Below, piece after piece: positions 63,801 through 64,000 of a stretch of 64,000 nt of DNA. The notes under the pieces were generated by a model that worked only from the letters and a program-made list of their open reading frames with translations, was not told the DNA's origin and ran no database searches. The position numbers were made by a program, and so were the translations under genes. Source of the stretch: Rubrivivax sp. (lineage in GTDB: Bacteria; Pseudomonadota; Gammaproteobacteria; Burkholderiales; Burkholderiaceae_C). The DNA lies in assembly GCA_027484825.1 (NCBI GenBank), contig JAIXSE010000016.1, forward strand, positions 372,001-436,000, in the 5' to 3' direction. Within the stretch, counting starts at the first letter, position 1; each line of letters starts with the position of its first letter.

Positions 63801-64000
63801 GTGATGGATGACCGGCGCAATGGCGGTGGCCAGGCGGCCAACTATGTGACCGAGGTGCTGGGCCGGGCCTATCTGGGCAGCTGGAAGGACCGCGATGCGC
63901 TGGTCTATGACACCCCGGGCGGTGCCATCTACGGCCCCAAGGCCATGCTGATCGACCAGGATGCGGGGTCGGGCGGTGACTTCATGCCCTATGCCTTCCG
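60873..64000 (+). CDS. tricorn-like S41 family protease, cut by the window edge
   Basis: At least 1042 residues, open to the window end. A signal peptide (residues 1-31, ending ALAQS) is followed by PD40/beta-propeller repeats (FSPDGQWIAFSASYDGN, WSPDGKRVLFAS, FSPDGRWLAYTV). A charged insert rich in Lys/Asp/Gly lies at about residues 568-628. After it come a second propeller part, a helical core (FDETWWMEKEFFYDPKLHGL), a PDZ domain (about 860-900: VKAGDYLLAVNGRPV) and the start of the S41 catalytic domain with likely nucleophile Ser1033 in DAGSGGDF. It would be a periplasmic processing protease. The 3' end is missing. Confidence 0.9.
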   Translation, partial: MQLSSLSQAIALALSLAAGVSAGVAASPALAQSAAPVSSSGAAVSLLLRQPAVSARQLAFVYGGALWVANRDGSQPRQLAPRVTSEFSPRFSPDGQWIAFSASYDGNTDVYVVPTAGGQPRRLTWHGSSDQVTGWSPDGKRVLFASPRQVLNNRSNQLYEVALEGGFEQQVMKAVAYEGSWSPDGRLLAYRPYRQANNGASGWRQSRGGTTPPIWIIDPKGKTWEEIPHVNATDWNPIWMGDEVVFISDRNNGAANLFAYNTKTKALRQLTQETVWDVKSADGRDGRIVYEVGGRIKEISLAGGEPVTLSISLNEPSAQARVQWKDAARTITSVALSATGKRVLVSARGEVFSVPVKDGVVRNLTQTSGVREKDALWSPDGQQVAYLSDEPGMRHQVVLRDQLGDQAAGKPTRKILLPETGYFRLLDWSPEGSRLVLQDNHLNLYQLPLTGPQSGQLLKIDSSPRRQNYDVGFSPDGRWLAYTVTGRNHFSQIRVHDFQTGQQHTLTDGMSHAEQPVFSSKGDVLYFTASVNSGPAQVGLDMSTQERSLRMGLFAAVLRADGSSPLLPKAGDEDGKGGKGDAADGDKEDGKAGDKSSDKKGDAKPDSKPDAKADSKPDEKSGKAKPVRIDFAGLQNRIIGLPVAQARYDHLDVAADGALFYIERSQPGTSIEPPNADGDERGELYRFDFEEKKAKVVKQGVNDYSLSADGKKILLDLGGGRLEVADAREKLDTKSVDVSGLRVRIDPRAEWRQIFDETWWMEKEFFYDPKLHGLDWKGIYQRYLPLLAHVQRREDLNDLMVDMIGELQVGHNRVGGGDVLTEPKVAIGLLGADFSFEGGHYRISKIFQGDRWNPFLKAPLAAPGLNVKAGDYLLAVNGRPVDGQHNLFQQLENTVGKPVQLTIASDAKGQGARQVQVEPIASEVALRQWDWVEHNRQEVDRLSGGKLAYVYMPDTATQGFQHFNRMFFAQVDKQGLVMDDRRNGGGQAANYVTEVLGRAYLGSWKDRDALVYDTPGGAIYGPKAMLIDQDAGSGGDFMPYAF

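Overview
The window looks like a chromosomal segment of a GC-rich betaproteobacterium of the order Burkholderiales, most likely in or near the Roseateles/Mitsuaria/Rubrivivax group. This placement is an inference from the high GC, frequent GTG/TTG starts, tightly overlapping operons and gene content (cyanophycinase, DUF1653, DUF3717-DUF1289, EttA, XerD, MutL, MiaA). No rRNA, tRNA or CRISPR array was recognised.

Layout. 204-2846: OsmC-family protein, then a compact SDR / YceH / hotdog thioesterase / small membrane protein run. 3038-20324: an accessory type VI secretion (T6SS) cargo island. It starts with VgrG, a DUF6484 protein, a DUF2169 protein, a ketosynthase-like protein lacking the catalytic cysteine, and a PAAR-like (DUF4150) effector ending in a GHH-type nuclease domain. 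The effector stop overlaps the start of a beta-propeller gene that is probably its immunity gene. A HEAT-like protein and a thioredoxin-like protein follow. About 7.5 kb of intact, broken and duplicated immunity-like genes come next: two propeller subfamilies, a one-domain/two-domain family resembling pyocin-immunity DUF6392 proteins, a gene truncated by an IS21-type remnant, and several relics. This is the most unusual part of the window.

20930-24752: zinc-ribbon, membrane, VOC and DUF2939 proteins and a secreted cyanophycinase with a (CCTCAG)14 tract. 24753-31783: peptide-type ABC binding protein (minus), EttA, and a GtrA / GT2 / GT39 lipid-linked sugar module. 32050-35096: Spy/CpxP-like periplasmic protein, OmpR-type regulator and histidine kinase, probably a self-contained envelope-stress circuit. 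35201-43330: MATE transporter, DUF3717-DUF1289 protein, TrpS, PurN, DUF1345 and DUF1653 proteins, RsmB-type methyltransferase, fatty-acid desaturase with a clear terminator, and a DNA-binding protein.

43436-47431: XerD, followed by a 944-residue proline-rich protein whose N-terminal part carries a motif with the spacing of a tyrosine-phosphatase P-loop but with the arginine replaced by glutamate; it is a candidate secreted effector. 47472-50122: Lrp-type regulator, MarC, GNAT, degenerate GGDEF protein. 50098-57710 (minus): overlapping run of RluF-like pseudouridine synthase with a very long RGG-rich N-terminus, MiaA, ABC ATPase, FtsX-type permease and a lipocalin/CrtC-like protein. 57767-64000: endonuclease-type MutL, DedA protein, and a tricorn-like S41 protease cut by the window edge.
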